DNA of 64,000 nucleotides from Palsa-461 sp963768185 (GCA_963768185.1 CAVYGS010000004.1:558001-622000), one strand, 5' to 3'; positions 32,526-41,624 are shown, numbered from the stretch's first letter. Notes: generated by a model from the letters alone, not told the origin. Numbers and translations: made by a program.

Positions 32526-34584
32526 TGCCGAGACATCGGGCAACGACGAGCAAGACGCCGGCCCCCCGGTTCGTTGGCGAGCTACCCGTGGGGTGTACGA
32601 CGAGGCGGCAGCGTGGTTGCGAACCTCCCGGTTCGGGACCATTGTCCTGGCACTCGTCATCGGCGTTGGCGCGGGGTTCGGGGCGGTCGCATTCCGCTGG
32701 CTGATCTTCGCCGTTACCTGGCTGGCAACAGGGCACGAGCAGTTCGGTCAGCAGGGCCGGGTCGGGAGCGTCCATCTTCCGTGGCTGGGCATCTGGTTCC
32801 TGCTGGTGATCCCGGTCATCGGCGGCCTTCTTTATGGGCCGCTGATCCAACGCTTTGCCCGAGAGGCACGGGGGCACGGTGTCCCCGAAGTGATGATCGC
32901 CGTATCACAGAACGGCGGTCGTATCCGCCCGCAGGTGACACTGGTGAAGGCGCTCGCCTCGGCGCTGTGTATCGGCCTGGGCGGCTCGGTGGGCCGGGAA
33001 GGTCCGATCGTGCAGATCGGGTCGGCGATGGCTTCGAGCGTGGGGCAGGCCGCCCGGATGCCGGAATCCCGATTGCGCATCCTTGTCGCCTGTGGTGCCG
33101 CAGGCGGCATCTCGGCAACCTTCAATGCTCCCATCACCGGAGTGTTCTTCGGCTTCGAGCTGATCTTGCGCGAAATCTCGATCGACGCTCTGTTCGCCAT
33201 GATCCTCTCCTCGGTGATGGCAGACGTGATCGGCCAGGCGTTCTTCGGGCGGGGGCCGATCTTCAGTGGCATGCCGCACAACCTGGTCATAACGAGCGAT
33301 GCCAACTACCTCTTGGTCGCCGTTCTCGGGTGTGCCGCCGCCGTGATCGGTGTCGGGTTCAAGACGATCCTCTACAAGACAGAGGACGTATGCGACGCAC
33401 TCTGGCGGGGGCGTCCGGAGTGGCTCCGCCCCGCTGTCGGCGGCGTGCTCCTGGGGGCTGTGCTCCTCGCACTGCCTGAGATGTACGGAGTCGGCTACCC
33501 GGTCATGAACCGGGCGGTCGCAGGCGACTACGTCCTGTGGTTCCTCGTGATCCTGATGGTCGGCAAGATGGTCGCAGCCAGTCTGACCATCGGCATCGGT
33601 GGGTCCGGCGGTGTCTTTGCGCCGTCGCTGTTCACCGGGGCTGCCGGAGGTACTGCCTTCGGCATCGTGGCAGCGCACATCTTCGGGCCGTCGGTCGGCA
33701 GCCCCGCCATCTACGGCGTCATCGCCATGGGGGCCGTCTTTGCCGCTGCCGCACAGGCCCCGCTCACAGCGATCGCCAGCGTCGTGGAGATGACCGGCAA
33801 CTTCGGACTGACGCTGCCGGTGATGCTCGGTGTTGGCATTGCCGCGGGCATCTCCAAGCGGCTGTCCTACGGCACGATCTACACCACCAAGCTCCTCCGC
33901 CGAGGGACCGACATCGAGCGTCCCCGGCCGTCGTCGATGCTTCAGGTGCTCACGGTTGCCGATGTGATGCAGCCGCTCCTGGAGGCTGACGGTGAGGGTC
34001 CCGTGCCAGCTCCATCCAACGACGTCCCGGCCGAACCTTCCCTGGCGACATGGACCCGGCGGCTCGGTGAGGTCGTGGCGATCACCCAGCCGCAGACGAT
34101 TCCCGGCGATGAGACGCTGGAACAGGCACTCCGCCAGCTCGTCTTGTACGGACGGTCAGCGGGCCTCCCTGTCGTCGCCGCTGACCGACATCGGGTCGTC
34201 GGATGGGTCACGTACCACGACGTATTGCGCACCCTGGCCGATCGGGTCGCCGCCTCACAGACGGAGGCAGCCACCGGGACCCTGGCGGCGAAGTGGGCGC
34301 TGCCTGATGCGCCGGCGCACGTCCAGGACCCGTCGGCCCCCTTGCTCGGGTACACCCTCGTCGAGGTCCGGATCACCGCCAACGGCGGCAAGCCTCGTCG
34401 TGTCAGTGACGTGGCACTCCCCCCTGGGGGTATTGCCCTGGCCGTGACCGACGGCCGAGGGACGCTGGTTGCTCGGGGCGATGCCGAGCTGGTGGCAGGC
34501 AATCACCTTCTCTGTCTGATCCCGGACCCTCCCGCACCGCCCGCCGGCGGACCGGACTCGGATGGCGAGATGCCCGAAACCTGA
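32521..34584 (+). CDS. ClC-family chloride channel/transporter with CBS and RCK-C-like C terminus
   Basis: A 687-residue membrane protein from ATG 32521. Ion-path motifs are GLGGSVGREGPIVQIGSAMA (G-x-E-G-P loop, helix N terminus for anion binding), ISATFNAPITGVFFGFEL and GIGGSGGVFAPSLFTGAAGG (GxFxP). About ten membrane helices end near residue 460. A cytoplasmic CBS pair follows (LTVADVMQPLL; QTIPGDETLEQALRQLVLYG; GWVTYHDVLRTLA), then a TrkA-C-like domain (GYTLVEVRITANGGKPRRV; AELVAGNHLLCLIP). An upstream in-frame ATG at 32500 is possible. Likely under the divergent TetR repressor. Confidence 0.9.
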   Translation: MSAETSGNDEQDAGPPVRWRATRGVYDEAAAWLRTSRFGTIVLALVIGVGAGFGAVAFRWLIFAVTWLATGHEQFGQQGRVGSVHLPWLGIWFLLVIPVIGGLLYGPLIQRFAREARGHGVPEVMIAVSQNGGRIRPQVTLVKALASALCIGLGGSVGREGPIVQIGSAMASSVGQAARMPESRLRILVACGAAGGISATFNAPITGVFFGFELILREISIDALFAMILSSVMADVIGQAFFGRGPIFSGMPHNLVITSDANYLLVAVLGCAAAVIGVGFKTILYKTEDVCDALWRGRPEWLRPAVGGVLLGAVLLALPEMYGVGYPVMNRAVAGDYVLWFLVILMVGKMVAASLTIGIGGSGGVFAPSLFTGAAGGTAFGIVAAHIFGPSVGSPAIYGVIAMGAVFAAAAQAPLTAIASVVEMTGNFGLTLPVMLGVGIAAGISKRLSYGTIYTTKLLRRGTDIERPRPSSMLQVLTVADVMQPLLEADGEGPVPAPSNDVPAEPSLATWTRRLGEVVAITQPQTIPGDETLEQALRQLVLYGRSAGLPVVAADRHRVVGWVTYHDVLRTLADRVAASQTEAATGTLAAKWALPDAPAHVQDPSAPLLGYTLVEVRITANGGKPRRVSDVALPPGGIALAVTDGRGTLVARGDAELVAGNHLLCLIPDPPAPPAGGPDSDGEMPET

Positions 34585-34630
34585 TGATGCCGGTGGGTCA
34601 TGACCCGCTTCCGATCCTGGATCGCGTTTG

Positions 34631-34651
34631 GGTGCTCGCAACCTGAGCACC
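34631..34651 (+). terminator. Hairpin after the ClC gene
   Basis: GGTGCTC (34631-34637), loop GCAACCT, GAGCACC (34645-34651), starting 46 bases after the ClC stop. A perfect palindrome GGGTCATGACCC lies between. The gap 34585-34889 otherwise holds only the repeat at 34788. Confidence 0.5.
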
Positions 34652-34787
34652 AGGCTTCGCCGCTTTCCTGGGCCAGCGACGAGTGCTGACCGATCGGCCC
34701 TCGGAGCCGTGCACTCCCAGCTCCGACATCGCAACTGTCATATCAGTGGCGACTTTTCGCAGGGCATGGAGACTCGAAGCGGACAGG

Positions 34788-34810
34788 CAGGATAAGCACT
34801 CAGCCGCGGG
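34788..34810. repeat. Palindromic intergenic repeat, copy d (inverse)
   Basis: GATAAGCACTCAGCCGCGG is the inverse of the CCGCGGCTGAGTGCTTATC core seen in copies a-c; GGCAG to its left replaces the second arm. It lies 80 bases before the alpha/beta-hydrolase gene. Confidence 0.5.
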
Positions 34811-34889
34811 CCGGGCGGGCTAACCATACACAGTGTCTGGGCAGACACGTGGGTAGTGCACAAGTCCTTCATGCTGGGCATCATGTGCG

Positions 34890-35756
34890 ATGGGCGAAAC
34901 GCGACTGTTTGAGCTGGCGGACGGTCGTGAGCTGGCTTGGAGTGAATACGGGTCTCTTGACGGCGCGCCAGTGGTGGCATTTCACGGATCCCCCGGGACT
35001 CGCCACTTCTTCGCTCCAATGGCAGAGATAGCCGCACGCAAAGGGGTGCGGCTCATCGCCCCGGATCGGCCTGGTTACGGGTACAGCACATATCACCCGG
35101 GTCGTACCTACGAAACCTGGGCAGGTGACGTCGCCCAGTTGGCCGATCATCTCAGTATCGATCGGTTCGCGGTGGTCGGGCCGTCCAGCGGCGGACCAAA
35201 CGCTGCGGGGTGTGCGAGGTTCTTGGGCGAGCGTGTGGCTGGTTGCGCCATCGTGAGCAGCCCCGCGCCGCCCGAAGCCGGGATCTCGAAGAAAGGGACG
35301 TCGGGCACAAGTCAGCTCACGCAACGACTCGCTCTAGCCGCGCCCCGGCTGAGGGGCTTCGTCTTCGAGATGGGGTTGCGACTGGTTCAGCGCTGGCCTG
35401 ACAAGGCGATGGCATTGGCCGGCCGCACTCTTCCCGCTTGTGACGCCGCGATCATGGAGCGCCCCGAGATCCGCGCTGCTATGCGGACAGAACTTGGGCG
35501 TCCGGTTGCCTCGACGGCCGGGCGAGCTGCGATACAGGATCTCGTGCTCGAGCGGACCCCGTGGGGATTTCGCCTCCAGGACCTCGCGCGACCGGTGCAG
35601 GTGTGGCATGGCGACCTGGATCGAAATGTCAGCGTCGAGGGCGGCGTCTATATGGCTACCGAAATTCCGGGTGCCACCTTGCATCGAGTCCCCGATGAGG
35701 GCCATCTGCTGATCTATGGCCACTTCGAGGAAGTCCTCGAAATCCTGACTGCATAG
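34890..35756 (+). CDS. Alpha/beta-hydrolase
   Basis: A 288-residue alpha/beta-hydrolase. VVAFHGSPGTRHFFAPMAEI carries the oxyanion HGSPG, GVRLIAPDRPGYGYSTYHPG follows, and VVGPSSGGPNAAGCARFLGE holds the nucleophile Ser in G-x-S-x-G form (GPSSGG). VQVWHGDLDRNVSVEGGVYM contains the acid Asp and VPDEGHLLIYGHFEEVL the catalytic His. The triad is complete, so the enzyme should be active on an ester, lactone or similar bond; the substrate cannot be predicted. ATG 34890 gives the usual family length. The gene is convergent with the citrate synthase gene. Confidence 0.85.
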   Translation: MGETRLFELADGRELAWSEYGSLDGAPVVAFHGSPGTRHFFAPMAEIAARKGVRLIAPDRPGYGYSTYHPGRTYETWAGDVAQLADHLSIDRFAVVGPSSGGPNAAGCARFLGERVAGCAIVSSPAPPEAGISKKGTSGTSQLTQRLALAAPRLRGFVFEMGLRLVQRWPDKAMALAGRTLPACDAAIMERPEIRAAMRTELGRPVASTAGRAAIQDLVLERTPWGFRLQDLARPVQVWHGDLDRNVSVEGGVYMATEIPGATLHRVPDEGHLLIYGHFEEVLEILTA

Positions 35757-35863
35757 GGCGCGACCTCAACGAGGTCATCGCCAACTTGACGAGTCGAGTT
35801 GACCATCCCGCGATCAGTCGATATCAGTTGGCGGGCTGCAGCAGTGAATGGCCGATGGACAGA

Positions 35864-35878
35864 CAGCCGCGGGGGCTG
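35864..35878. terminator. Short hairpin between convergent genes
   Basis: CAGCC (35864-35868), loop GCGGG, GGCTG (35874-35878), 22 bases before the end of the minus-strand citrate synthase gene. Weak but in the right place for two convergent transcripts. Confidence 0.3.
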
Positions 35879-35899
35879 ATCATCTGCACCGCTCGAGTG

Positions 35900-37408
35900 T
35901 TAGGCAGGTGGAACGGGTTGAGGCGGCGGCGGTCCGACGTAGCGCGCCGTCGGGCGGATGAGCCGGTTATCGGACATCTGTTCGAGGATGTTCACAGTCC
36001 AGCCGATCGTCCGAGCCGCCGCGAACGTCGGGGTGAACATCTCTCGGGGCACCCCGCAACTGTTCATGACCACGCCCGCATAGAACTCCACGTTGGTGTA
36101 GAGCTCTCGGCCCGGCTTGAGCTCGGCGAGCACCTGGACCGCCGTCCTCTCAACCTCCATGGCGTAGCCGACGAGAGATCCGCCGAGCGATTGGGCGACT
36201 CCGCGGAGGAAGGTCGAGCGCGGATCTTCGGTCTTGTAGACCCGGTGACCGAAGCCCATGAGGCGTTCGTTGTGCTCGACAGCAGACCGTAGCCACGCCT
36301 CGGCTTTGTCTGCCGTGCCGATCGCGTCGAGCATGTCAAGCGCCCGGCTCGGCGCACCGCCGTGCAGTGGGCCCGACAGGGCCCCGATCGCACCGCAGAC
36401 CGCAGCGGCGAGGTCGGCTTGCGTCGAGGTGATGACGCGGGCCGTAAAGGTCGACGCGTTGAACCCGTGGTCGGTGGCGATGATGAGGTACTGGTCGATG
36501 GCCCTCGCGTGCTCTGACGTTGGCTCGGTCCCGGTCATCATCCAGAGGTAGTTGGCCGCGAACGACAGGTCGTCGCGCGGTGCAACCGGCTCGAGTCCGT
36601 TCCGGAGCCGGTATGCCGCGGTGAGGATGGTTGGCACGGCAGCGGAAAGACGGACCGCCTCTTCGCGCACGATCTGCACGTTGCCATCAGAAATGGGCTG
36701 CCATCCGAGCTCGGACCCGAAGATCGACACGCTGGTGCGAAGGACGTCAAGCGGACTGCCGTCCGCGATCAACGGGAGCACCCGCGCCAGACCCTCGGGC
36801 AGGCCACCCAGCGCACGCACCTCGTCGCTGAACGACCGTGCCTGATCGCGATCGGGGAGCTCCCCGTTCAAGAGCAGGTACCAGACGTCCTCGAAGGTCC
36901 GGGCCGCGGCAAGCTCGACGGCCGAATACTGCCGATAGTGGTAGAAGCCCTCGCGACCTCGAACGTCGCCGATCACCGTGGTTGCCACGACGACCCCTTC
37001 GAGCCCCTTGGGAGCGTCGGCGGCGTGCTCGCCGGCCGGTCGCAAGCTGGCGGCACCGAAGAGGTCGCGGATCGAAACCACGCCGACGAGCTCGGTGCCG
37101 TCGACGACCGGCAGGTGCCGATAGTGGTGGTGCGACAGGCTTGTCCATGCGGCACCGGCGTCCTCGTCGGGACCGAGGACGTCCGGGTTGGCGGTCATCC
37201 AGAACCGAACTGCCTCGGATGCGGGACGCGCCGCTGCCGCGGCGGCTCGTAGCAGGTCCCGTTCCGTCAGGATCCCCGCCACCTTGCCCTCGTTGGTCAC
37301 GACCAGCGAGCCGATCTCGGCCTGCTGCATCTGTGCCGCCGCCTCCTCGAGGGTCGTCTCCGGCCCACAGCTCACGGCCGGGGACGACATCAGGTCACGT
37401 ACGAGCAT
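35900..37408 (-). CDS. Citrate synthase-family enzyme with N-terminal CBS pair
   Basis: A 502-residue protein. Residues ~1-125 are two CBS domains (MLVRDLMSSPAVSCGPETTL; VVTNEGKVAGILTERDLLRA; HHHYRHLPVVDGTELVGVVS), which usually bind adenine nucleotides. The rest is a citrate synthase with GALSGPLHGGAPSRALDML and LMGFGHRVYKTEDPRSTFLR (active-site His pair) and TPTFAAARTIGWTVNILEQM. The active-site Asp expected in a NVD-F-Y motif appears as Glu (NVEFYAG). ATG 37408 has GGAGG upstream. The fused CBS pair suggests feedback by ATP/AMP on acetyl-CoA entry to the TCA or methylcitrate cycle. It is divergent from a second citrate synthase gene. Confidence 0.85.
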   Translation of the reverse strand: MLVRDLMSSPAVSCGPETTLEEAAAQMQQAEIGSLVVTNEGKVAGILTERDLLRAAAAAARPASEAVRFWMTANPDVLGPDEDAGAAWTSLSHHHYRHLPVVDGTELVGVVSIRDLFGAASLRPAGEHAADAPKGLEGVVVATTVIGDVRGREGFYHYRQYSAVELAAARTFEDVWYLLLNGELPDRDQARSFSDEVRALGGLPEGLARVLPLIADGSPLDVLRTSVSIFGSELGWQPISDGNVQIVREEAVRLSAAVPTILTAAYRLRNGLEPVAPRDDLSFAANYLWMMTGTEPTSEHARAIDQYLIIATDHGFNASTFTARVITSTQADLAAAVCGAIGALSGPLHGGAPSRALDMLDAIGTADKAEAWLRSAVEHNERLMGFGHRVYKTEDPRSTFLRGVAQSLGGSLVGYAMEVERTAVQVLAELKPGRELYTNVEFYAGVVMNSCGVPREMFTPTFAAARTIGWTVNILEQMSDNRLIRPTARYVGPPPPQPVPPA

Positions 37409-37511
37409 GAGGTTTCCTCCCTGCCGGATCCGGTCCAGCGCTGGTCCACTCCCATTCTCGCCCTGTTCGTGGGTTCTGTAAATGTTGATCAAGTCAATGT
37501 ATTCTCTTGAG

Positions 37512-38681
37512 ATGGCGGGGATGGTGACCAGTGAGGAGGCGGCCCGCCATCTCGGGGTGAAGCTGACGACCATCTACGCCTACGTGAGCCGTGGCCTGTT
37601 GGTCTCCCATCGCTCGGGTGACGGCCGAAGCAGCCTGTTCGAAATGGACGACGTCGAGGCGTTGGTTCGGCGGCACCGGGGCAGCCGGCGTCCCGAATCC
37701 CGGCTGGCGACCGTCACCACCGCGGTCACCGAGATTCGGCCCGACGGTCCGCACTATCGCGGAGTGCCTGCCGCCTCGCTCGCCCGCACCGACGCCTTCG
37801 AGCAGGTCGCCGACCTCTTGTGGCAGGAAGCGCCGGGCGACTGGGATCCGGTCGCGTGCGGACCCGCGCCGATGTCCGGGCTCGACGACCGGCTCCGCTG
37901 GGCCGTCGTGATGAGCGGCGCGATGGACCCGCTGCGCTCCGACCTGCGCCCCGTCGCCGTCGTGCGCGCCGGGCGCTCGATCATCGCAACGATGATCGAG
38001 ACGCTCGCACCCGGGCGTATGTCGGGCGGCCGAGGAACCCCGATCGCGGAGCGGCTGACCGCCTGCCTCGCCCCGTTGCCCAGCAGCGCCCTTGCGAGGG
38101 CGGTACAGGCCGCGTTGGTGCTGCTTGCCGACCACGAGCTCGCGAGCTCCACCGTCGCGGTGCGGGTCGCCGCGTCGACCCGCTCGGACGTCTACGACGC
38201 GGTGTTGGCCGGCCTCGGCACCGTCAACGGTCCGTTGCACGGTGGCGCAAGCCGCCAGGCGCACCTCTTGCTGGAGGAAGCAGAGCGCCGCGGCACCTCC
38301 GCTGCACTCGACGACGCGCTCCGCTGGCACGGGCTCGCGCCCGGGTTCGGCCATCCGCTCTACGACGACGGCGATCCGCGATTCGACGCCTTGATGCCTT
38401 TTGTGGAGTCGCTCGCTCCGAGGACCCGTCAGCACGTGGCGGCATCTGTCGTGGCCCTGGCGGCCGCCCGCGGCTTCCCCAAGCCCAACGTCGACCTCGG
38501 CCTGGCCGCCCTGACCTTCGTCGCAGGCATGGAGGCCGAGGCCGGCGGGGTCCTGTTCAAGATCGCCAGGGTCGCGGGGTGGCTCGCTCACTACCTCGAG
38601 GAGTTGGGCGAGCCCCCGTTGCGCTACCGCGCCCGCGCCGTCTACGTGACCTCGAAGCCGTCCGAGCCGCCGACCAAATGA
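37512..38681 (+). CDS. Citrate synthase-like protein with N-terminal helix-turn-helix
   Basis: About 389 residues. The first ~55 form an excisionase/MerR-type HTH (MVTSEEAARHLGVKLTTIYA, then YVSRGLLVSHR and LFEMDDVEALVRR). The remainder is a short citrate synthase: GTVNGPLHGGASRQAHLLLE, LAPGFGHPLYDDGDPRFDAL, KPNVDLGLAALTFVAGMEAE and LFKIARVAGWLAHYLEEL, so both His and the NVD Asp are kept. It may work as enzyme, as a metabolite-responsive DNA-binding protein, or both; this is inference. Starts at 37482 or 37521 are also possible. A DksA-like gene overlaps its end. Confidence 0.8.
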   Translation: MAGMVTSEEAARHLGVKLTTIYAYVSRGLLVSHRSGDGRSSLFEMDDVEALVRRHRGSRRPESRLATVTTAVTEIRPDGPHYRGVPAASLARTDAFEQVADLLWQEAPGDWDPVACGPAPMSGLDDRLRWAVVMSGAMDPLRSDLRPVAVVRAGRSIIATMIETLAPGRMSGGRGTPIAERLTACLAPLPSSALARAVQAALVLLADHELASSTVAVRVAASTRSDVYDAVLAGLGTVNGPLHGGASRQAHLLLEEAERRGTSAALDDALRWHGLAPGFGHPLYDDGDPRFDALMPFVESLAPRTRQHVAASVVALAAARGFPKPNVDLGLAALTFVAGMEAEAGGVLFKIARVAGWLAHYLEELGEPPLRYRARAVYVTSKPSEPPTK

Positions 38682-38908
38682 GCGGTCCGCGGGTGCCGTT
38701 CGATCCTGGCGCTACGTTGACGAAGGTGGAAACCGAATACGAGCAGGCGCTCGAACAGGCCGACTCGGTCCTCGACGAGGTCGATGCCGCCCTCGCCCGC
38801 TTGGCCGACGGGTCCTACGGCGTCTGCGCCACCTGCGGCGGGCCGATCTCTGACGAGCGGCTGGCGGCGGTTCCGACGGCGCTCACCTGCGAGCTGCACG
38901 CCGGCTGA
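38678..38908 (+). CDS. Small DksA/TraR C4-type zinc-finger protein
   Basis: A 76-residue protein. EYEQALEQADSVLDEVDAAL is a coiled coil, and GSYGVCATCGGPISDERLAA plus TALTCELHA form the zinc finger (C-x2-C ... C-x2-H instead of four Cys). DksA/TraR proteins bind RNA polymerase through the secondary channel. The ATG overlaps the stop of the HTH-citrate synthase (ATGA), so the two are translated together; a common regulatory task is likely. It is much shorter than DksA, similar in size to TraR. Confidence 0.8.
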   Translation: MSGPRVPFDPGATLTKVETEYEQALEQADSVLDEVDAALARLADGSYGVCATCGGPISDERLAAVPTALTCELHAG

Positions 38909-38915
38909 GCCGGCG
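38899..38915. terminator. Hairpin whose loop is the stop codon of the DksA-like gene
   Basis: CGCCGGC (38899-38905), TGA stop (38906-38908), GCCGGCG (38909-38915): perfect 7-base GC-rich stem with a three-base loop, 12 bases from the end of sodN on the other strand. Probably shared by the two convergent genes. Confidence 0.5.
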
Positions 38916-38926
38916 TTGCGCTCTAT

Positions 38927-39343
38927 TTACTTCTTGGTGTCCCAAAAGACCTCGGCGATCTTGTCGATCTCGTCGATCAGGCGCTGTCCGACCGCCTCGT
39001 CGTTGGTCTTCTTGGCCTCGCCGGCGGTCTTCGTGGCCGTCCAGAACATCTCGTGGAGCTGGGGGTGCTTCTCCAGGTGCTCGGGCTTGAAGTAGTCCGT
39101 CCACAGCACCCACAGGTGGTGCTTGACCAGGTCGGCCCGCTCCTCCTTGATGGTGATGGCACGCTGCTTGAAGTCGTGGTCGTTGGAGCCGTTGTGCTTC
39201 TCCTGGCACGCCTTCACCGATTGGGCTTCGATGCGGGCCTGGGCCGGGTCATAGACGCCGCACGGCAGATCGCAATGGGCGAAGACGGTCTTCGGGGGGG
39301 CAATGCGGTCAATCGTGCGGAGCAGGCGGTCGATCGTGGACAT
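38927..39343 (-). CDS. sodN: Nickel superoxide dismutase
   Basis: A 138-residue precursor. A ~22-residue leader ending TVFA is followed by HCDLPCGVYDPAQARIEAQS, the Ni-hook in which His1, Cys2 and Cys6 bind nickel after the leader is removed. SNDHDFKQRAITIKEERADL, HHLWVLWTDYFKPEHLEKHP and the C-terminal helices complete the four-helix subunit. The enzyme forms a cytoplasmic hexamer that disproportionates superoxide. ATG 39343 has GGGAG upstream. The maturation protease gene sodX is divergent, 97 bases away; a shared promoter region is likely, but no Nur box was recognised. Confidence 0.95.
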   Translation of the reverse strand: MSTIDRLLRTIDRIAPPKTVFAHCDLPCGVYDPAQARIEAQSVKACQEKHNGSNDHDFKQRAITIKEERADLVKHHLWVLWTDYFKPEHLEKHPQLHEMFWTATKTAGEAKKTNDEAVGQRLIDEIDKIAEVFWDTKK

Positions 39344-39439
39344 CTTTCGGGACTCCCTTCGCGGAGTTGTTGATCGGGGTCCCACGGTAAAGAGTGAGTC
39401 TCCCGTGGTCGTCGGTCTCACCTTACCCAGCTGCTCGAA

Positions 39440-39895
39440 ATGAAAAAAACGCACCGAGCAGGCGAGACGCCGGTCCGAGCGGGTCGCCGGCGGGCCCGCC
39501 GCCTGAGCGTGGCCGCGGTCGCCGCCATCGCCGCGGCCCTCACCCGGGTTGTCGTCTCCGGCGACAGCATGCGGCCGACGCTCGAGCCGGGCGACCGCCT
39601 GATCGTGCTCCGGATCGCACATCGGCGCCGGCTGAGCGCTGGCGATCTCGTCACCGTCGGTGACCCGCGGCCGGGCGAGGAGCGGACCCTCGTGAAGCGC
39701 ATCGTCGAACTTTCCGGTGACTGGGCCGAGGTGAAGGGCGACAACCCCGAGTCGAGCACCGACAGCCGGGCGTTCGGACGGGTGCACCGCGCCGAGGTGA
39801 CCGGCCGGGTGCTCTACCGCTACGCCCCGGCGTCGCGAGCCGGGATTGTTCGCTCATCGAGGTCAGCGGCCCTCGACGGTACGCTCGGTCCGTGA
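39440..39895 (+). CDS. sodX: Nickel-type superoxide dismutase maturation protease (signal peptidase S26 family)
   Basis: A 151-residue serine protease. RRLSVAAVAAIAAALTRVVV is a possible membrane anchor, VSGDSMRPTLEPGDRLIVLR carries the catalytic Ser, and ERTLVKRIVELSGDWAEVKG the catalytic Lys. Signal peptidase-like SodX/SodC proteases remove the leader of SodN so that the N-terminal His can bind nickel. The ~35-residue basic N-terminal extension is longer than usual; a shorter start near RVVVSGDSM would be more typical. Divergent from sodN and overlapping the XRE gene by 4 bases. Confidence 0.9.
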   Translation: MKKTHRAGETPVRAGRRRARRLSVAAVAAIAAALTRVVVSGDSMRPTLEPGDRLIVLRIAHRRRLSAGDLVTVGDPRPGEERTLVKRIVELSGDWAEVKGDNPESSTDSRAFGRVHRAEVTGRVLYRYAPASRAGIVRSSRSAALDGTLGP

Positions 39896-40275
39896 CCGGG
39901 GATCCCACGCGGCGCTGGCACGACCTGGGGGAGTTCATCCGGGAGCAGCGGGCCTCGGCCAGGCTGTCGCTGCGCCGCCTGTCGGAGCTCGCCGGGATCT
40001 CGAACCCGTATCTCAGCCAGATCGAGCGTGGCCTGCGCAAGCCGTCGGCCGAGATCCTCCAACAGATCGCCCGGGCGCTTCGGATCTCGGCCGAGACGCT
40101 CTACGTGCAGGCGGGCATGCTGGAGCCCCGGGAGGACGGCGACGACCTGACCAGGCAGATCCTCTCGGATCCGCACATCTCGGAGGACCAGAAACAGGCC
40201 CTGGTGCAGATCTACCTGTCGTTCCGTCGCGAGCACGATCCCACCGAGGCACCGGCAGCGGACAATGCGAGCTGA
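39892..40275 (+). CDS. XRE-family helix-turn-helix regulator
   Basis: A 127-residue protein from GTG 39892. The HTH covers LGEFIREQRASARLSLRRLS, ELAGISNPYLSQIERGLRKP and AEILQQIARALRISAETLYV. The C-terminal ~45 residues (DDLTRQILSDPHISEDQKQA, LVQIYLSFRRE) are helical. This small type recurs in Actinobacteria beside housekeeping genes. Overlap of 4 bases with sodX suggests cotranscription. Confidence 0.85.
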   Translation: MTGDPTRRWHDLGEFIREQRASARLSLRRLSELAGISNPYLSQIERGLRKPSAEILQQIARALRISAETLYVQAGMLEPREDGDDLTRQILSDPHISEDQKQALVQIYLSFRREHDPTEAPAADNAS

Positions 40276-40324
40276 GGCGGGCCCCGGACCAGGGACGAAG
40301 GGTCGCCGGTAGGCTCCGACAGCC

Positions 40325-41595
40325 ATGCGGCGGCTCGCGATCCTCTCCTTGCACACCTCGCCTTTGGCCCAGCCGGGCACGGGCGACAGCGGTGGGATGA
40401 ACGTCTATGTCCGTGAACTGGCGGCGGCCGTGGCCCGCTCCGGCGCCGACTGCGACGTCTTCACCCGCGCCTCGTCGCCGGAACAGCCCTCCGTCATCGA
40501 GGTCGAGCCGGGACTCAGGGTCCACCACGTGCGGGCGGGCGAGCTCGCCCCGATGCCCAAGGAGGCGCTTGTCGATGTCGTGAGCGAGTTCACCGACGGG
40601 GTCCTCGGCGTCATGACGTCGCCGACCGGCCTGCGCCTGAGCGACGAGGAGGGCGGCCCCTTCGAGGCGGTGCACGCGAACTACTGGCTGTCGGGGCTGG
40701 CCGGCCACACGATCAAGCACGAGCTCGATCTCCCGCTCATGAGCACCTTCCACACGCTCGACCGCGTGAAGGCGGAGGCGGGACCCGAAGAGGTCGAGGC
40801 CGACCTGCCGCACCGTCGCGCTGAGGCCGAGGCGTCGATCATCGCCTGCTCCGATGCGGTGCTCGCGTCTTGCAGTGTCGAGGCCGACCAGATCGTGTCG
40901 CTGTACGGAGCGGATCCGGACCGAGTCCGGATCGTTCCGCTGGGGGTCGACCACGCGTACTTCGCGCCCGGCAACCGGGCCCAGGCGCGGCGGGCCCTGG
41001 GCCTGCCGGCCGCTGGACCGCTCCTGCTCTTCGTCGGGCGCATCCAGCCGCTGAAGGGTGCGGACGTCGCAGTGCAGGTCTTGGCGGAGCTCGATCGCGT
41101 GTCTCCGTCGATGCCGCGACGCTCGTCGTGGTCGGCGGTCCGAGCGGGCCCCGCGGGCAGGAGTCCTACGACCCGTTGGTTCGGCTGGTGGACCGGCTCG
41201 GCCTCGCCGGTCGGGTGCGGACGGTCGAGCCCCAACCCCACGAGGTCATCTCGATCTACTACCGAGCGGCCGACGTCTGCCTGGTGCCGAGCAGGTCCGA
41301 GTCCTTCGGCCTGGTCGCCCTCGAGGCGGCGGCCTGCGGCACCCCGGTCGTGGCCTCGGCCGTCGGTGGGTTGACCACCCTCGTCGACGACGCGATGACC
41401 GGATTCCTCGTCGAGGGTCGCGACCCGGCGTCCTTCGCCGCCGCGGTGCTCGACGTGCTGGAGGACCCCGCGCTGGCGGCGAAGATGTCCGAGCAGGCGG
41501 CCTCACGGGCCCTCGATTACAGCTGGCGCGAGGCGGCAGAGCGGCTCACCGCGCTGCACGATGAGCTGGCGGCCGGCCACCTCGTCGAGTGTTGA
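40325..41595 (+). CDS. mshA: D-inositol-3-phosphate glycosyltransferase, mycothiol biosynthesis (one frame break)
   Basis: A GT4 glycosyltransferase of ~422 residues. The N-terminal domain has SLHTSPLAQPGTGDSGGMNV and YVRELA (Gly loop for UDP-GlcNAc), VHANYWLSGLAGHTIKHELD and FHTLDRVK. The C-terminal domain has LFVGRIQPLKGADVAVQVLA and the E-x7-E motif SRSESFGLVALEAAACGTPV. A -1 change near 41103 moves the frame between LAELDRV and SVDAATLVVVGG. MshA starts mycothiol synthesis by joining GlcNAc to inositol-3-phosphate. Because mycothiol use is visible elsewhere, the break is more likely a sequence error than inactivation. A YbjN gene follows, as beside mshA in mycobacteria. Confidence 0.9.
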
Positions 41596-41624
41596 GCCCC
41601 GGGCCACCGGCGTCCTAGCGCCCC

